Of a stretch of 64,000 nucleotides of DNA, positions 11,372-24,812 are shown in pieces. Every line of letters starts with the position of its first letter. The stretch's first letter is position 1. A program made the translations under genes and the position numbers. The notes beneath the pieces are model-generated. The model searched no databases, had not been told where the DNA came from, and saw only the letters and a program-made list of their open reading frames with translations. Origin of the DNA: Laburnicola sp. R22_1 (taxonomy: Eukaryota > Ascomycota > Dothideomycetes > Pleosporales > Didymosphaeriaceae); NCBI GenBank assembly GCA_014281115.1, contig JACONQ010000017.1, positions 620,001 to 684,000 on the forward strand, written 5' to 3'.

Positions 11372-13716
11372 TCACGCAGTCGGCGCCGGTACGTAAACCG
11401 TAACCGGCACAACAACCGTAACAATCTTCGTTATCTTCTCCCCAGAAGGTAGCGTGACAATCTCAACCGACTCACCAGGACCCGGTGTCACACTACTAAC
11501 CAAGCTAGTAGATGTCTTGTTCTCCACCACGTCCAAGCTCATAGAGCTCGAACTAGCGCTTGGTGCGACTCCCGTGCCAACTGCGTTGTCCGTATTGTTC
11601 CAGTGCCACGAGCCGCTTGTGGCATTCCAGCCACTGACGCCACCGTCAGGCCCAGCTGCAGTGGTGTTCGGCGGGTTGCCGTGGATCTCAGGTTTGTAGT
11701 CGAAAGAACCGGTCCATTTAGGGACATCTGTATCGTTGCGCGGGACTTGTACGGGGACATTGAATACAGTGACACTAAGTCCCTTGGGCGGGGAAGATCG
11801 GGGAATCTCAGCGAAGTCGAGGGCTTGGATACGCCAGTGGAAGTTCGTCTGGAGATATGCCGAGACATCTTCATCTTTCAAGCTTTTCAGCTCACCGGCC
11901 TGGAACTTCTGAAATATCTTTTCGGTCAAACATATATTGGCTGTAAAGGTTACGTTGGAGCTCATGCGGGGCGACGAGGTCGATGCAACCTAGACGAAAA
12001 AGTTTGAGTTAGGTGAAGCCGACCACGTGTACAGAATCTGCGGCTTACCTGGCCAATATAATTCGGGTCCGTCGCCCACTTTGTCGGATCGGCGTTCGGC
12101 TCGCCCAAGAAGGCGCGCACAGAATAGGACACCTGAATATCGGCCGGCATTGTGACTGCCGCATTCCAATCCGTTGCTTTCATGCTCCCATTGTTAGCAT
12201 CGGAAGAGTTGTCTGTCCCATTGCTTCCCAGGCCCTGAACCAGTGGCTTGTATAGCTTGTTGATAGCGCTAGTAAGCGACGCATTGGAAGGGTTAGAAGC
12301 CAGCTCAGGGTATGTATAGCCAAAAGAAGTCCAATTGCGCACGAGACCTGATGTCCACAAGTCCCCATTGGCATTCATATGGAAAGGTTTTAGCGGAGAG
12401 CTGGCGTTCTGAATACTGTCCAATGCGATTGTATATGTTGGTTTGCGCTGGGAGGCTGGCTCTACCCACGTATCTGGGTAACGGTACTGGTAGAGCGCCA
12501 TGAGACGGTCCATTTGACTGGGTAAATTAGCGAATTCCTTGTGAGAATGGTAAGACAAAACCGAAGAATTCAGCGCCATCTGCAAAAGGGAATTATCAGA
12601 CTTACCAGTGATGAAACCAAAACACTGGATCATAAGCTGAAGCCTCCACAATTCCCATGTTTCCAAGGCCAAACATGTTATGAAAGCTGTTATGCAGCGA
12701 CTCTACATTGCCGATATTACCACCATCGGCTGTAGTGCTCCATTGGTTGAAAGGTTGATAGGTGGTCAGCAGCTTGTAAAGCGTATCGCGGTTGTTCGGC
12801 TGTGCGGTAGTAGCACGATCGTTGGCAACATCGTTGCGACTTGTAGCATCGATGGACTGACCATTTTCAGGTAAACGAATCGTCGTATTCCAATACTTGA
12901 ATTCGTATTCAGCCTGCTGAAGTGTCAGGATTTCCCCAAATCTTCCACACCAGAATGATGTGTTGTGCTGATCGCGGAAGAGATTACTCACAAGTGCTGA
13001 GAAGTCGTCGTGCTTCAGAGGATGGAAGTTGTACTGGTAAAGCGGATTCGGGATTTCTCCCGAAGTGCCGTTTGGAAAGGTGACGGCAGCTCTTTGACGC
13101 CGAAGACTTGCTGGCATTACGCCTTCATTGCTGTCACGTGGATTCATAGCCCAGTCCCAGTACGGTAAACGAATTCGTTCCGCAACTGCGAGAGCACTGC
13201 TACGAGCATCTCCAGCCGCATACTCGTTCGCGATTTCGACGGCTTTCTTTTGCAGGGCTTGCTCGAATAGAGCCAAATATGGGCGATGCCACGTCAGAAA
13301 GACATTGCTTACATGCGGGCAGTAGCCCATCAAACCATCTCCTTTGACTCCATCCCATTCCCCAAATGGAGCGCCATGTATGGCTGTCTCTGTTAGCATG
13401 ATGCCATGTGCATGCTGCGGGACTATTTACCGGCGACTTGAAAGTACGACACTTTATCGCTTTGATCCATAGCCTGAAATCGCGCGAAAGCCTGCAGGAA
13501 AAGGTTCCAGATTTCCCCATCCTTCTCAAGTTCACGGAGCTCCTGCCGTGGGTGGACACCGGTCCCTTGCACCCCAACAACGGAGAAGTAGGTCGACTCA
13601 TCGGTTTTCGCCACGGCAGGACAGCTCGCTCCGTCGCTGAGAGTTGCAGCTCGTGTGCCAATAATCAAAGAGAGTGAGGCGGCAAATCCAGTGAGTGTAA
13701 GAACAGAAGACCACAT
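11372..13716 (-). CDS. Secreted copper tyrosinase (type-3 copper oxidase)
   Basis: Exons on the minus strand are 13716-13431, 13389-12606, 12517-12049 and 11989-11372, giving 718 aa. Residues 1-23 form a signal peptide. CuA ligands: His100 (AIHGAPF), His121 (YCPHVSN) and His130 (TWHRPYLALFEQ). Cys119 sits two residues before His121, the position of the thioether Cys-His bridge known in fungal tyrosinases. CuB: His328 and His332 (SLHNSFHNMFG) and the His355/356 pair in DPVFWFHHCQMDRL, which only appears after removing the 12518-12605 intron. The family oxidises monophenols and diphenols to quinones (melanin-type chemistry). A long C-terminal domain follows, with a Ser/Thr/Gly-rich tail. Such tails can be removed on activation; that is inference here. 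The gene ends less than 1 kb from the RIP-mutated compartment but looks intact. Confidence 0.93.
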
Positions 13717-14640
13717 GATGACCAGCCAGCCGGCAAAGAATGAACAGGGTCAATCCAGGCCCAAGGAAATGAACGTGATGTGCAAGAAGAGAAGGAATAG
13801 CCTGAAGACTGAAAAAAAGAAGGACAAAGGCCAGCCGCGGTGAGCCACATAGTGAGTAGATCAGGGGTTTTAAGTGAGAACTGAGGACATCAATTGATGG
13901 AATTCGCATACTTGCACCGCCTCACATTAGATTGTCTGAGAACCCAATCGGTCCCGCATGTATGTTCATGCAGGTGCGATCGCAGACATCGAAGACTCGG
14001 AGGATGGTGGTGTGGGTTGGCACTCGAAACATGTTTATTAGTTTCTTCGAATAGATTGAGCGCGGGAGTGTGTCGACCAATCATCGTAGATGTTTCAGAT
14101 TGTTTGTTCATGCTTGGCCTTGGAGTAGGATCCACCGAAGAGCCGCTGCACCTTGGTAATTTGACAGTCGGTGGACAAATGCGTTCATGGTACAATGTTT
14201 CATGATCGCTCAGTTGCCGGTTGCAGAAATTGCGAGCAAAACATTTCCTTATTCCTATAAGAAGTCCTTCTCACAAGAAGCATCTTTCAGCAAAGAACTG
14301 TAAACCAACCTGATATCGGTAATACTTTTCCTGAATGTTGCTGAGGATATTACGGATGGATCGCGACTGAAGTGAGATAAAAGGGTGATAGCACGGACCA
14401 ATGCGATGGTGCACGATCGTGCAGGGGTCCTGCGAGTCCTTCAAAGGTCATACACGCGACCATTATACACGGTATGGCCACTGAAATCTCCGGTAATGAC
14501 CCGACGGGAAGGACGTCCTTGCAGATAGATGCGTTTGAAAAACCTGGAAGGCGGGGCTGTTGCGATCGGTTATCACCACGTGTTGATTGCTAGCCGTGAA
14601 ATGAAACATCCGTCCCGAGCGTGCAGGCAGCTCACCTGAT
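13717..14640. other. Tyrosinase upstream region, last GC-balanced DNA before the AT-rich compartment
   Basis: Presumed promoter. I see no coding frame with recognisable content and no clear regulatory site. Composition changes abruptly to AT-rich, TAG/CTA-rich DNA at about 14,640-14,740. Confidence 0.5.
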
Positions 14641-14699
14641 AGTGCTTTTAGGCTTGGCTAATAGTGCGGTCTAGGCTAGCGTAGTAGTAGGTGTAGCTA

Positions 14700-15540
14700 G
14701 TGAAGCTAGACTAGAGTAGGGTAGTAGTAAATTTTAGCATAAATATAATATAAATATATTATAAATAGGTTTATATAAATACTAGGTAATAATATATATA
14801 GTTGCTACTAACATCCTTACGCATATAATTAGTAATATGCCGCCTTACTATTTTATTTTTATTTAAATTAAAAGCTTTATAAGTTATCTAAATATATTTA
14901 GAATATACTCTAAATGTATTCTAAATATATTGCTAATATATTTAGCTACTATACTACTACTACCTAAATTTAGATAGCCTACCTCTTAGTATTAGGCTAT
15001 TTCTAATAAATATAAATAGTACTATTATTATTAAGTTTATAGAGAATCGCTACTATATACTTAGTTAAGGTTTAGAAGGCCTCTATAATATAAGTTTAAA
15101 TATATTTAAAATATATCTAGAATTTATTACTAATATATTTAGCGTCTATATACGTTTTATAAGGCCCTTTCTACCTATATCTAATAAGTACACTACGCCT
15201 AGGTGTTATAGGCTAGTAATACTAGTAACCCTAGCGTCTAATACCTTCTTACCTAGCAGAGTATATTTAAATAAGTTCTAAATATTTTCTAAACTTATTT
15301 AATAGAATATATACTAATTATTATAAATTTCTAGAAATAAGTAATAATGCGTTATAACTAATATTTGGCTAGGAAGTTTACTAATAAGGTATATTTAAGG
15401 AGCTAATTCTAGATATATTTATATATAAACTATTTCTAAATATATTTATATATAAATAGTTTCTAAATATATTTATATACAAATAGTTTCTAAATATATT
15501 TACTAACTTTTTTCTAGGATAATAAAAATAATAATAATAA
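14700..15540. repeat. AT-rich block with intron-shaped modules and a 27-bp tandem repeat
   Basis: No recognisable protein. It contains modules such as 15261-15305 (GTATAT...TTTAATAG) and 15104-15160, and about three copies of a 27-bp unit (tttctaaatatatttata core) at about 15,408-15,502. It ends in the TAA microsatellite that served as a transposon target. Confidence 0.5.
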
Positions 15541-15550
15541 TAATAATAAT
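15523..15550. repeat. TAA trinucleotide microsatellite, left remnant
   Basis: An (AAT)n run continues at 17417-17455 and again at 24763-24812, on the far sides of two transposons. The three pieces were probably one array. Confidence 0.75.
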
Positions 15551-15551
15551 A

Positions 15552-17415
15552 ACGTGGTTTACTAGCGAGTAACCCACACTAGTAAGCATACTACCTTTGC
15601 TAAGACTCTACTATTACTAATAATACCATTATAATACAATCACCTACTATGTCTTCTAAGCCATCTAATAAAGCTTGGTTACTTATTACTATTAGAGCTA
15701 TTAAACAAGACCCAAATCTTATAGAGCGAGCAACAGCAGGGCTGTATAACGTTAATCGCAGAACGCTTAATTAAAGACGCAACAGAACAACTGCACGACG
15801 CGATAATCCACCTAAATTAAAGAATTTTACTCTCCTTAAGGAGCAGGCGCTTGTTAATCGTATAATTAAGCTGGACACGCGTGGATTCCCTCCTACAAAG
15901 CTTATAATACGCATAATGGCTAATTCACTATGTTTATAGAGAGAAAAGCCACCTATTAGTATTAACTAGACAGATAGGTTTATTAAGCGCAGACGTAAAG
16001 TTAAAACGCGTTAGTCTTAGTTATACAACAACTAGAGGGTATAATAGAAAGATTCTAAGATTATAAACGCGTAGTTTAAGCTTGTAGAGGGTATTAAAGT
16101 TAAGTACGGCATTATAGATAAGGACACCTACAACTTTAATGAATTAGGCTTCCTAATAGGAGTTATAGGGTCTTAGCTTGTGGTTACAGCATTAGAGAGG
16201 CGTGCGAAACCCAAATTAATATAGCCAGGCGACCGCCAGTGGATTACGGTAATCTAGGGTATCTGCGCTGCTGGATAGGTAATCTCTCCCTTTATTATCT
16301 ACGCCGGCAAGCGTCACATCTCTACCTGGTACGAAGACGCGTTAATTCCTGGCGATTGGGTAATCGCTGTTAGCAAGAATAGCTAGACAAACAACGAGCT
16401 TAGTATTGTGTGGTTAAAACACTTTAACGCGCATACAAAGGGACGCGCTAAAGGAACCTATTAGCTGCTAGTTATTAATAGCTATAAGAGCTATAACTTA
16501 ATTAAGTTCTAGAATTACTGCAAGAAATATAAGATTATTACTCTCTATATGCCGCTATATTTGTTACACCTACTGTAGCTGTTAGATATGGGCTGTTTCT
16601 CCCTACTAAAGAAGGCATATAGTGCTAAGATCTTGGGCTTGGCGCGTTAGCTAATAATCTATATTATAAAGATTAAGTTCCTCCTAGCCTTTAAAATCGC
16701 GTTTTTGAAGGTTTTCTCTACAGAGATAATTAAGGGTGGTTGTTGCGATGCTGGGCTAGTCCTATTAAATCTAGAGAAGGTGTTACAGCACCTTAATATC
16801 TGTATCCGTACACCTAGTCTGCCTATTAAAGAGCCTACTACCTAGGAGTCTAAAACACTAAGTAACCTACGCGAATTTAAGGCGTAATTAACACTAGTTC
16901 GTAAGAGAATTAGAGATCACTTTGATTTATCACTAACTTTAACTATATAGGTGCTTAAGAAGCTTAAAAAAGGCGCTCTAAGTGCAATATATAGTTAGGT
17001 ACTAGTGTTAGATAAAATTATAGGCCTTTGCAAGATAATTAAGGAGACTACAAGACGAAAATTGCGTAAAAGGAGGTATATCTAGTATTAGGGATCACTT
17101 ATAGTAGTAGAGAGATCTTAGCTAGCCACTCCTAAGGACGCTAGTAGACAGAAGAAGGGTAAATAGTTATTAGGTACTAGTCGCGCTGCAACAGGGCTAT
17201 TAACTTAATGGCGTTATAGTATCTATAGGCAACCTAAACATAATGCGCAAACCTACCAGGGAGTTAAAGAGGAAGAATCTAAATTAGATGTATTAAATTA
17301 GTATATATTTTTAAGTAGTATTGCAATACAGTCTAATAATAAATAAAATAGTTTGGTGGAGTCTTAGCAAAGGTGGCGCGCTTACTAGTGTAGGTTACTC
17401 GCTAGTAAACCACGT
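15552..17415 (+). mobile_element. Fot1/pogo-type (Tc1-mariner superfamily) DNA transposon, RIP-inactivated
   Basis: Inverted ends acgtggtttactagcgagta... (15552-15587) and the matching end at 17380-17415 differ by one C/T transition over about 36 bp. A TA target duplication flanks it (15550-15551 and 17416-17417). The length of 1.86 kb is typical for Fot1-like elements. It sits inside a TAA microsatellite. Confidence 0.92.
15649..17346 (+). pseudogene. Fot1/pogo transposase pseudogene
   Basis: One frame runs from ATG 15649 to TAA 17344-17346 (566 codons); the positions I checked stay in that frame, but many internal TAG and TAA codons break it. Recognisable pieces: an N-terminal HTH-like region; GDRQWITVI (16228 onward) followed by GICAAG; SPFIIYAGKRHIS; NNELSIVWLKHF; and PLDMGCFSLLKKAY. 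The second catalytic block, usually LDGHxSH in this family, reads INSYKSY, so the catalytic Asp is now Asn (G-to-A). Trp and Gln positions are commonly TAG. The element cannot make active protein. Confidence 0.9.
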
Positions 17416-17449
<34 letters not shown>

Positions 17450-17455
17450 AATAAA

Positions 17456-17715
17456 TGGGCTCTACAGCTAGCTAATTAAACAGAATAGTTACACATTTAA
17501 TTAGTAAAAGAGAGGGTTATATAGTATACACAGCGTATAGAGAGTAGATAAGGTAAGATAAATAGATCTAGTTATTACTTACTTATCTTTCTATTAAGGT
17601 GTAGATAGAAAGGAGAAGACTCTATAGCGCACGGGCATTACGTAACGCTTACGTAATGCCTATTATGCGAAAACCTTAACACTATAAGGAGTCTTGCCTA
17701 TATAGTGTATAGACA
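17456..17715 (-). repeat. 3' LTR of copia element (17456-24762)
   Basis: Aligns end to end without gaps to 24503-24762. The differences I read are transitions. An internal inverted sequence, cattacgtaacg..cgttacgtaatg, is conserved in both. Confidence 0.9.
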
Positions 17716-19051
17716 CTAACAACTTTTTATTTTAAGATTACTATTAGCTATACCTAGTTCTCCCCTCCTCCGCACAAACTATCTACTTGCCCCTATTTTC
17801 TCTATATATACGCACGTTCTGTACGCTCTATATAAGGCTAGATTTCTTGCTATTTGCATAGAAATTTTATTAAGTAATAATTTATTAAACTTATTAGAAG
17901 CGATAAGGTAATCTGGCTAATAGTAGTCCAGAGTAAGATTGCGTAGTTAATATTAAGATTGCGGCAAATATGTGCTATTCGTATAAGACTCTTCTACTTA
18001 GTTTAGTCTTTATATAGTAGGTGAGCTATTTATTTAGGTAGTAGAATAAAGTAATTATGTAATATTAGGTGTTTGCTATTAAGGAGCTAGATAATTACGC
18101 AATTAAAGTTCTATTAAGGCTCTGTACAGAGGGGAAAAGGCATAAAATGCTGGCCTCCCTCCCTCTATTTTTCTCTTTCTTACCCTTAACTTTGAATATC
18201 TCTTTATATATATCCTATTCCCTGGCTCTTTTCTCTTCTTATTATGTAATACTCTATTTCGTATAGTGCTAAACTGTAGTAGGATATAGCTTTCTAACCT
18301 ACCACTAGCAACCAAGTTGCCCTCCCTAGATTTACTATTATTATACTAAACCTACCTAATAGACATATGTGCGTCACTCTCCCAACTACGTCTATGGCCA
18401 ATTATACGTTCTTTTAGAACATCTCTATTAATATAAGTTTTCCAGTTCTCTTTTTATATATAGGTTAATTTAAAATAGCCTAAGAAGCAAGCTATCGCGC
18501 AGATGCCTTCGCACAATATTAATATCATCCTTCTAGGCAGTATAGACTTGCGCCTATAGGTTATAAAGGTCGTATAGCACAAGGGATACTTTCACGCAAT
18601 CCTTATACAGTCTCGCGGTTAGCTCGCAAATACTCCGTGCGCGCGTCGCTGCAGCAGCAATACTAGATCTTTACCCTTTACTAACTATTATATAATTCTA
18701 ACTTTTTAGGCTAGTGCGTATAGTTCTTATGTCTAGCAAAGCCATAGTACTTAGTGCGATCACTATAATTAATAGGCTAGGGGTAATAGGTTTAGTAGTC
18801 TAGTGTCTATAAATTCTTAAATAAAAACTTCTCTCTAAAATAAATATGCTAATTTGTCTTTTGCGTAAGGTAATAAAGAGAAAAATATTATATATATATA
18901 AAAGATAAATAAGTGTATACGCAAATAAATAAATAAACAATAAGGAAATATTCCTATACAAAGGCTAGGTAGAGCGTGCAGGCTCTAGACAATTAACTAA
19001 TACTTTAACAGCGATTATTAAGGTATTAGTAGAGATTAAGAACTCTAGGGC

Positions 19052-19273
19052 CTAGTTTAGAGCCTTCTTTATACAGGTATTAGTAGGGTTGTCCTTCCCA
19101 TTAATCCACCTAATCTTAGAGATCTCGCGGTGCTCGTATAACTCGCGGAGCGACATAATATTAATTATAAGGCGCTTCTTATTCGTAGTTCCTAGTCGTA
19201 CAAGGCAGTTATAGAGAGACTTCGAATCTGTGTAGATAACTACTAGGATTGGCGGTAGATTAAGCATACGCAT
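19052..19273 (-). pseudogene. Copia RNase H domain remnant
   Basis: The longest surviving frame of this element, about 73 codons. It reads YTDSKSLYNCLVRLGTTNKK, then IRWINGKDNPTN. This matches the RNase H region of fungal copia polyproteins (usual SDSKSLYD... and WxDGxxNPADAMTK), with Asp/Ala-to-Asn/Thr changes expected from G-to-A mutation. The frame continues degraded on both sides (about 19.0-19.6 kb). Confidence 0.75.
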
Positions 19274-22200
19274 AATCTTCTAAAGAGTTGTACTAATAGT
19301 AATAGTAATATTAAACCCTTCTATTATACTATATAGCTTACTAGCTAGTATGCTTCTTATTACTCTCTTACACTTAGTTAAATTCTAGTATATAATATTC
19401 GCGCAGATTTTAAAGTTATTACTATCTCCTATATAATACTTATTGCCTAGAGTAATTAGGAATCCTAGCTATAAGCTTAGATCCTTATTATTGGCAAATA
19501 AGCCATTAGTGAAGATAAACAACTTTATATAATAGAAATCCAATAGTATAAAGGTAAGACCGCGCTTACTATTATTAATCTGCCACTAGATTTATATATT
19601 CAATGTCTTAATATTCTTATATAAAGGTGTTGTAGTCTAAGCAGCAATAGACAGGTTAAATATAGCCTCTAGTTAGCATATAGATACAATATAGGCGCCT
19701 CTTGCACGCTGCTCTATATATCTCTATATAGTATTTCTATCTTTAGGATTAATTGTGCAAAGGCCCTTTACTTAACCTTTTTATATAAGCACTATAGTAT
19801 TATACACAAGTTAAATTCTTTCACTATTAAATTTAATAGACTAATTCTTAGTAAGGATAGTCTTATCCTTCGCACAAAATATAGCTTTCTTAAGCTTCTT
19901 CTTTTCTCTTTATGCGAAGTTCTTATTAATAATACTAAGGGTATTATCTATCTAAAGACTAGTAATCCTAAAGGTGTGCTCACCTTTATTAGTAATAAGT
20001 AAGTATGGGTTATATAATAAGATCCTTATTCTAAGTTTCTTCTTATAGTAATTATAGTAGGTCTTAAACTAGTATAGACCTAATTTAGCTGCACTATAGA
20101 GTGGTCGTATAATATAGAAAATCGTGTTTGGCGAAAAACTTGTACGTAACTCCTTTAGTAGTCTAGCATAGAGCGTATAAGACAGCTTATTAGTAGACTA
20201 AATATAGGCCTAGGTAATATCTCGCAGTTTAAAATACATCCTATACATTACTTATAGGCTTGCTTCTACTATAAGAAGCAGTTATTAGCTTATCCTCTAG
20301 ATTATTAGCAATTAAGTAAGGATCTTGTCCTTCTCCTTATCTAAGTAACTAGCGAACACAAGACGGGATTTCTTATATAGTTAAGTAGTCTTGCCTTTAA
20401 CTTCTTATATAAGGCGGAGGTTAAAGACTCTGCCTATATACTTAGATAGATTAAAAGAAAGAATCTTAAATATGCCATTAGCAATAAGAGCGTCCATTTC
20501 TATATAGTCTAATTCTTTAAAGAGCGCTCTAGATATTGTAATTACACCTTCTGCACAGAGCTTTAGAGACAGTTCCCAATCGCTTATTTCCTTCTAGGTA
20601 AGGAATATAGCTAGTGCGCAAATACAGCTACTTCTACGCGCATTGCCAGCTTCGTGCGCAGAATATAGTTTATTGTCTAAGAGAGAACTATCCTATGGCA
20701 CTGGCTTAGGTTGTTGTATGGCATCTTTCCTTAGGCGTCCTCTCTTCTTCTTCTCTAGAGAATTCCTTTATATAAAAGTAACATTATCCGCTTTATGCAA
20801 AAGTGGAAGAGTGTAATCTTCTTTGCGGTAGTAGGACTTAACCTATATATAGCAAAACTTCACTAGACTATTCCTAAGATTAAGAAGCACATCTTTGTCC
20901 TTAATGCTCTTAATTGCGTACAGACTAGTCTATCTACCTTTCTCTCTCTATACTATAACTTTAGATCTAAAAAGAAGTTTAAGAACTTTGTGCGCTACTA
21001 CTAGGCTATTATAGGTGTTTAGCGCACAATTAATATTAGTGTTATCTCTTTCCCTTTATAGTATCTTTATTGCCTTTTATACAGTATTTGCGCGTGCAAT
21101 AATATTAGGCAATAAAGGAAAATTTGTACTAATCCTAGGGTATGTGCTAAAGACTAGCAGTGTTAGTACAAGGCCATCTAGGCCTATAGTATTATTAATA
21201 GCCTTAACAGCTATCTAGAGGATGTCCTTATTATCTATACAGTCTTCTAGTTTAGTCTTAAAAATACTAAACGCTCTGTGGAGGGGTGCGTATAAGCGTT
21301 TAACCTTCCCAACTACCTAATATGTCTCTATAGGCATCTGCTTACATATTACGCTAATAATCTTTGTATAGTTTCTAAACTTATCTAATGCGAAGTTCGT
21401 ACCTAGGTTATGTATAATATAGTTAGGTAGACCTTAGTAGACATCAATCTAGCATTAATAAAGAGCTTCCTAGGTATCTCGTGCAGACATTAATTTTAGA
21501 AAGATAGCGGCTTAAAATAATATATCTATATTAATAACATGCAATGCATTCTTAGTTCTAATATATATAATATTAATAATAATCTTATAGTTAAAGTAGG
21601 TATTATTCTTAATAGTAAACTTAAAGTGACGCGGGGCTTATGCGTGCGACTAGCAGTAGTGATAAAACTTCTTAATCTCGTTTAGTATAGTAGTATCCAC
21701 CTTATGGCCAGCGCTAGTAAGTATCTTCTAAAGTCTTTCTATATAAGAGTGTCCAAATTAGCGGTATAGACGGCAAAGTTCTAACTTAGTAAAAAAGGAT
21801 ACAGTTTCTTCCTTACTAATATTAAAGAAAGGATGTTCCTATTTACGTATAATAGGTACAGTTGTACCGTCCTTTTATATAATAATATTTAGAATATTGT
21901 TAAAATAGGGACTAAGCTTGTCAGCGTCCGCAAGTAATAGTAGGAACGGCGTTAGGATGTCTAGAATATAGTAGGTAATCTTGCCTATTAGGTTCTTAAT
22001 TTATATAGTTTCTAGAGATCCTTTTAGGCTCTAACCTCCAAAGCTAATATTAGTATTGCTAGGTATCTAGTTAATATTTATATAAGAATTTTCTTATATG
22101 TACACTTTAAGCTATAACTTACTAACTATAGAAATCCTTACTACACCTATATTCCACAGTTCATCTTAGTATATTATATAGTATTAATTTTTAAGAATAA

Positions 22201-24502
22201 ACTATGCCGCACACTTCTCTAGCTCTATTTTATAAATATATTCGCTAGTTATATAGTAAAGATAGGCGGCAGTAGTAAGGTAGAATACTTAGTTGTTGCC
22301 ATTCTTATTATCTTCGCTCTACTCCTCTTCTTTGTGTAGAGTAGGTTCCTTATTATTATACCCTTCAAAGTCCTAGATATAGGACTAAACAGCTTTGTGC
22401 GAAGGCGTTTTATTATAATACTCTTTATAAAAGGTAATATACTATCTTATCGCGCGCGTATAGTCTTTGCGCGGATAGTTTAAAGACTAGTAACCTTTCT
22501 TATAGCACACAAAGCACTTCTTAGGTCTTATATAACTATCGCTTAATTAGAGTCTAAATCGCAATAATAATAGTACAAATTATCCTTAAAATCCTCGTCT
22601 GCAAAAGCCTAGCAATCTTTCTCTTTATATAGAGAAGTTATACTTGCGATTAGTGTAGTACGCATTAGCCTTCTATAAGTACTAATTAGATTGGCAATTA
22701 ATTGCAACTTAGATTAACGCACAAAGATTAGCAAATAAGGCTTTACAGGTAGGTTTAATAGTAACTATAGCCTATCCTAGCTCTAGTTGTCCGCGGCATG
22801 CTTATATAATAGCAGTATGCAGCTAGATTTCCCCTATAAAGGCTACATCTAGTGCTCTCTATGCGAGAGTAAGCTTGTTAATTATAGCCTCTAGGATTTT
22901 GTGTAGACTCTTATTAGGATTTTTATATTTATAGCGTGCGAAGGTTATTATTATCTAGTCTATCTAGTACTAACTATAGTTAATAGTTGTATTAAAGTGG
23001 CTGCTAAGCTCTTCGTACACATACTTCTATATGTGTCCAGGGCGAATATTATGTAGGTAGTACTGGCCCGCACAGCCTATAAGGATATCTAGAAAGATAT
23101 CTGCGTACTAATTCTTAGCAATATCTAGGCGTTAGCATAAATCTATAAAGATCCTAACTTTGTCTACTAAAATATTATATAAAGCTCCTATGTAGTTATT
23201 CTCTTTATTCCATGTCTTCTAGAATTATATCATCTTATTAGCTAGAACTCTCTAGGGGGTAAGATAGTTCTTTAGTGGAAGCTCGTACAGATTAGATTAT
23301 AGTGTGGGTTTAGGTGGCATTAATTAGTATAGTGTCTGCGAGTTTCGTATATTAGGCGGTAGTTGCGTTCTATATATATTATATAGTATTTGGTTGCAAA
23401 TAGGTGGGCAAAATAGTAGCTAGGTTTTATACGCTAAGTGTAGTAGATTGTTTAGTAGTTTATATAGACAATATTATTAATTACGCGATAGTTTTCTTAG
23501 TATATTTATAGGCACCTATAGCTGTATAGAATCCTATAGTAGTAGCGGCTCGCTTTCTTATTCGTGCAAAAGCTAGACTAGCTTTAGTATCTATAGAAGC
23601 TTTAGCTTTAGTATATATATACGCGAAGTAGACTAGAATAGTAAATATAGTAGTGTATAAGGTATATCTGCCTTGCCTTAGGCTATTATATATAGTTAGT
23701 AGGCTACTATTATATTGTCCTCTATCCTTACCCTAATCCTCTTTCCTTCTAAGACTGCAATAAGCTCTCTCTTATACGCACAGCCTAAATCTGCGAAGTG
23801 TTAGAGTTTCTATCCTTTAAAGTCTTCTTAGTATAACCTTAGAATAGCTACTTCCTTCTAATATATTGTATAAAAGTTAGCAATAGCATATACTACGTAT
23901 AATTGTATTTATATTAGAGAGGAATCCTCTACTATATTAATATCCTTATTCTAGTACTCTGGCTTTATTCCTTTTCGTAGTATTGCCTCTAATATTCCTA
24001 TATCCCTAGCATACAGGTTGTACAATTCGAGTTAATTAGACATATTGTCTTTGTCTTTGCGTGTAGTAGTAGGAGCGGCAGATTCTGTAGGTTAAGCTAT
24101 TGCGTGGCTAGGTAGCAATTAATAGGTAGTTTGTACAGTTTAGTCGCGCATTATTAGGGTTTATTTATTTGTCTAACTATATGTTTATATAGTTAATAGC
24201 GATGTGTATAGTACACTATCTCCTTTTTAATCTTATATAGTAGCGATTATACTTACTAACTTAATAAAAGAGTTAATCTACTATTCTTAGATAAGAATAG
24301 GTTTTATGCGTCTCGCACTATCTCTCTCTCTACTTTATATAGTAGTAATAATGCTTACTAACTTTATAAAGATTTAATCTACTATTCTTTTACGTATAAA
24401 GAATAGGTAACAAAATAAACTATATAGCGATAACGCTTATATAGTTTGTCTTCACTTTTACTAATTTGTGGTTAGAATAGCCAACCACTAATTAGTATTA
24501 AA

Positions 24503-24762
24503 TAGGCTCTATAGCTAGCTAATTAAATAGAATAGTTACACATTTAATTAGTAAGAAAGAGGGTTATATAGTATATACAGCATATAGAGGGTAGATAGAG
24601 TAAAGTAAATAGATCTAGTTATTACTTACTTGTCTTTTTATTAAGGTGCAAATAGAAAGGAGAAGACTCTATAGCGCATAGGCATTACGTAACGCTTACG
24701 TAATGCCTATCGTGCGAAAACCTTAACACTATAAGGAGCCTTGCCCGTACGGTGTACGGACA
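24503..24762 (-). repeat. 5' LTR of copia element (17456-24762)
   Basis: Partner of 17456-17715, equal in length. The first bases in element orientation are TGTCCG. The inner end reads TA where the partner has TG, a RIP-type change. Confidence 0.9.
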
Positions 24763-24811
<49 letters not shown>

Positions 24812-24812
24812 G
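24763..24812. repeat. TAA microsatellite, right remnant
   Basis: About 16 uninterrupted AAT/TAA units directly abut the copia LTR. Confidence 0.85.

Larger units (their letters stand above)
17456..24762 (-). mobile_element. Ty1/copia-type LTR retrotransposon, minus strand, RIP-inactivated
   Basis: Two direct repeats of exactly 260 bp (17456-17715 and 24503-24762) bound a 6.8-kb interior. In element orientation the LTR starts TGTCCGTACACC. On the minus strand the order is gag-like (about 24.1-22.4 kb), a CX2C zinc-knuckle relic (about 22.5 kb), integrase/RT relics and RNase H near 19.0-19.3 kb. It lies in the TAA microsatellite, so a target duplication cannot be defined (left ataaa, right aataa). 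Confidence 0.88.

Noticed and set aside
13408..14205. Open frames overlapping the tyrosinase start and its upstream region
   Set aside because: The minus-strand tyrosinase exon with signal peptide explains the coding signal; the others are shadows.
18069..18266. Short hydrophobic frame in the copia interior
   Set aside because: AT-driven Leu/Phe/Ser-rich translation in the 3' part of a minus-strand retrotransposon; no evidence of a gene.
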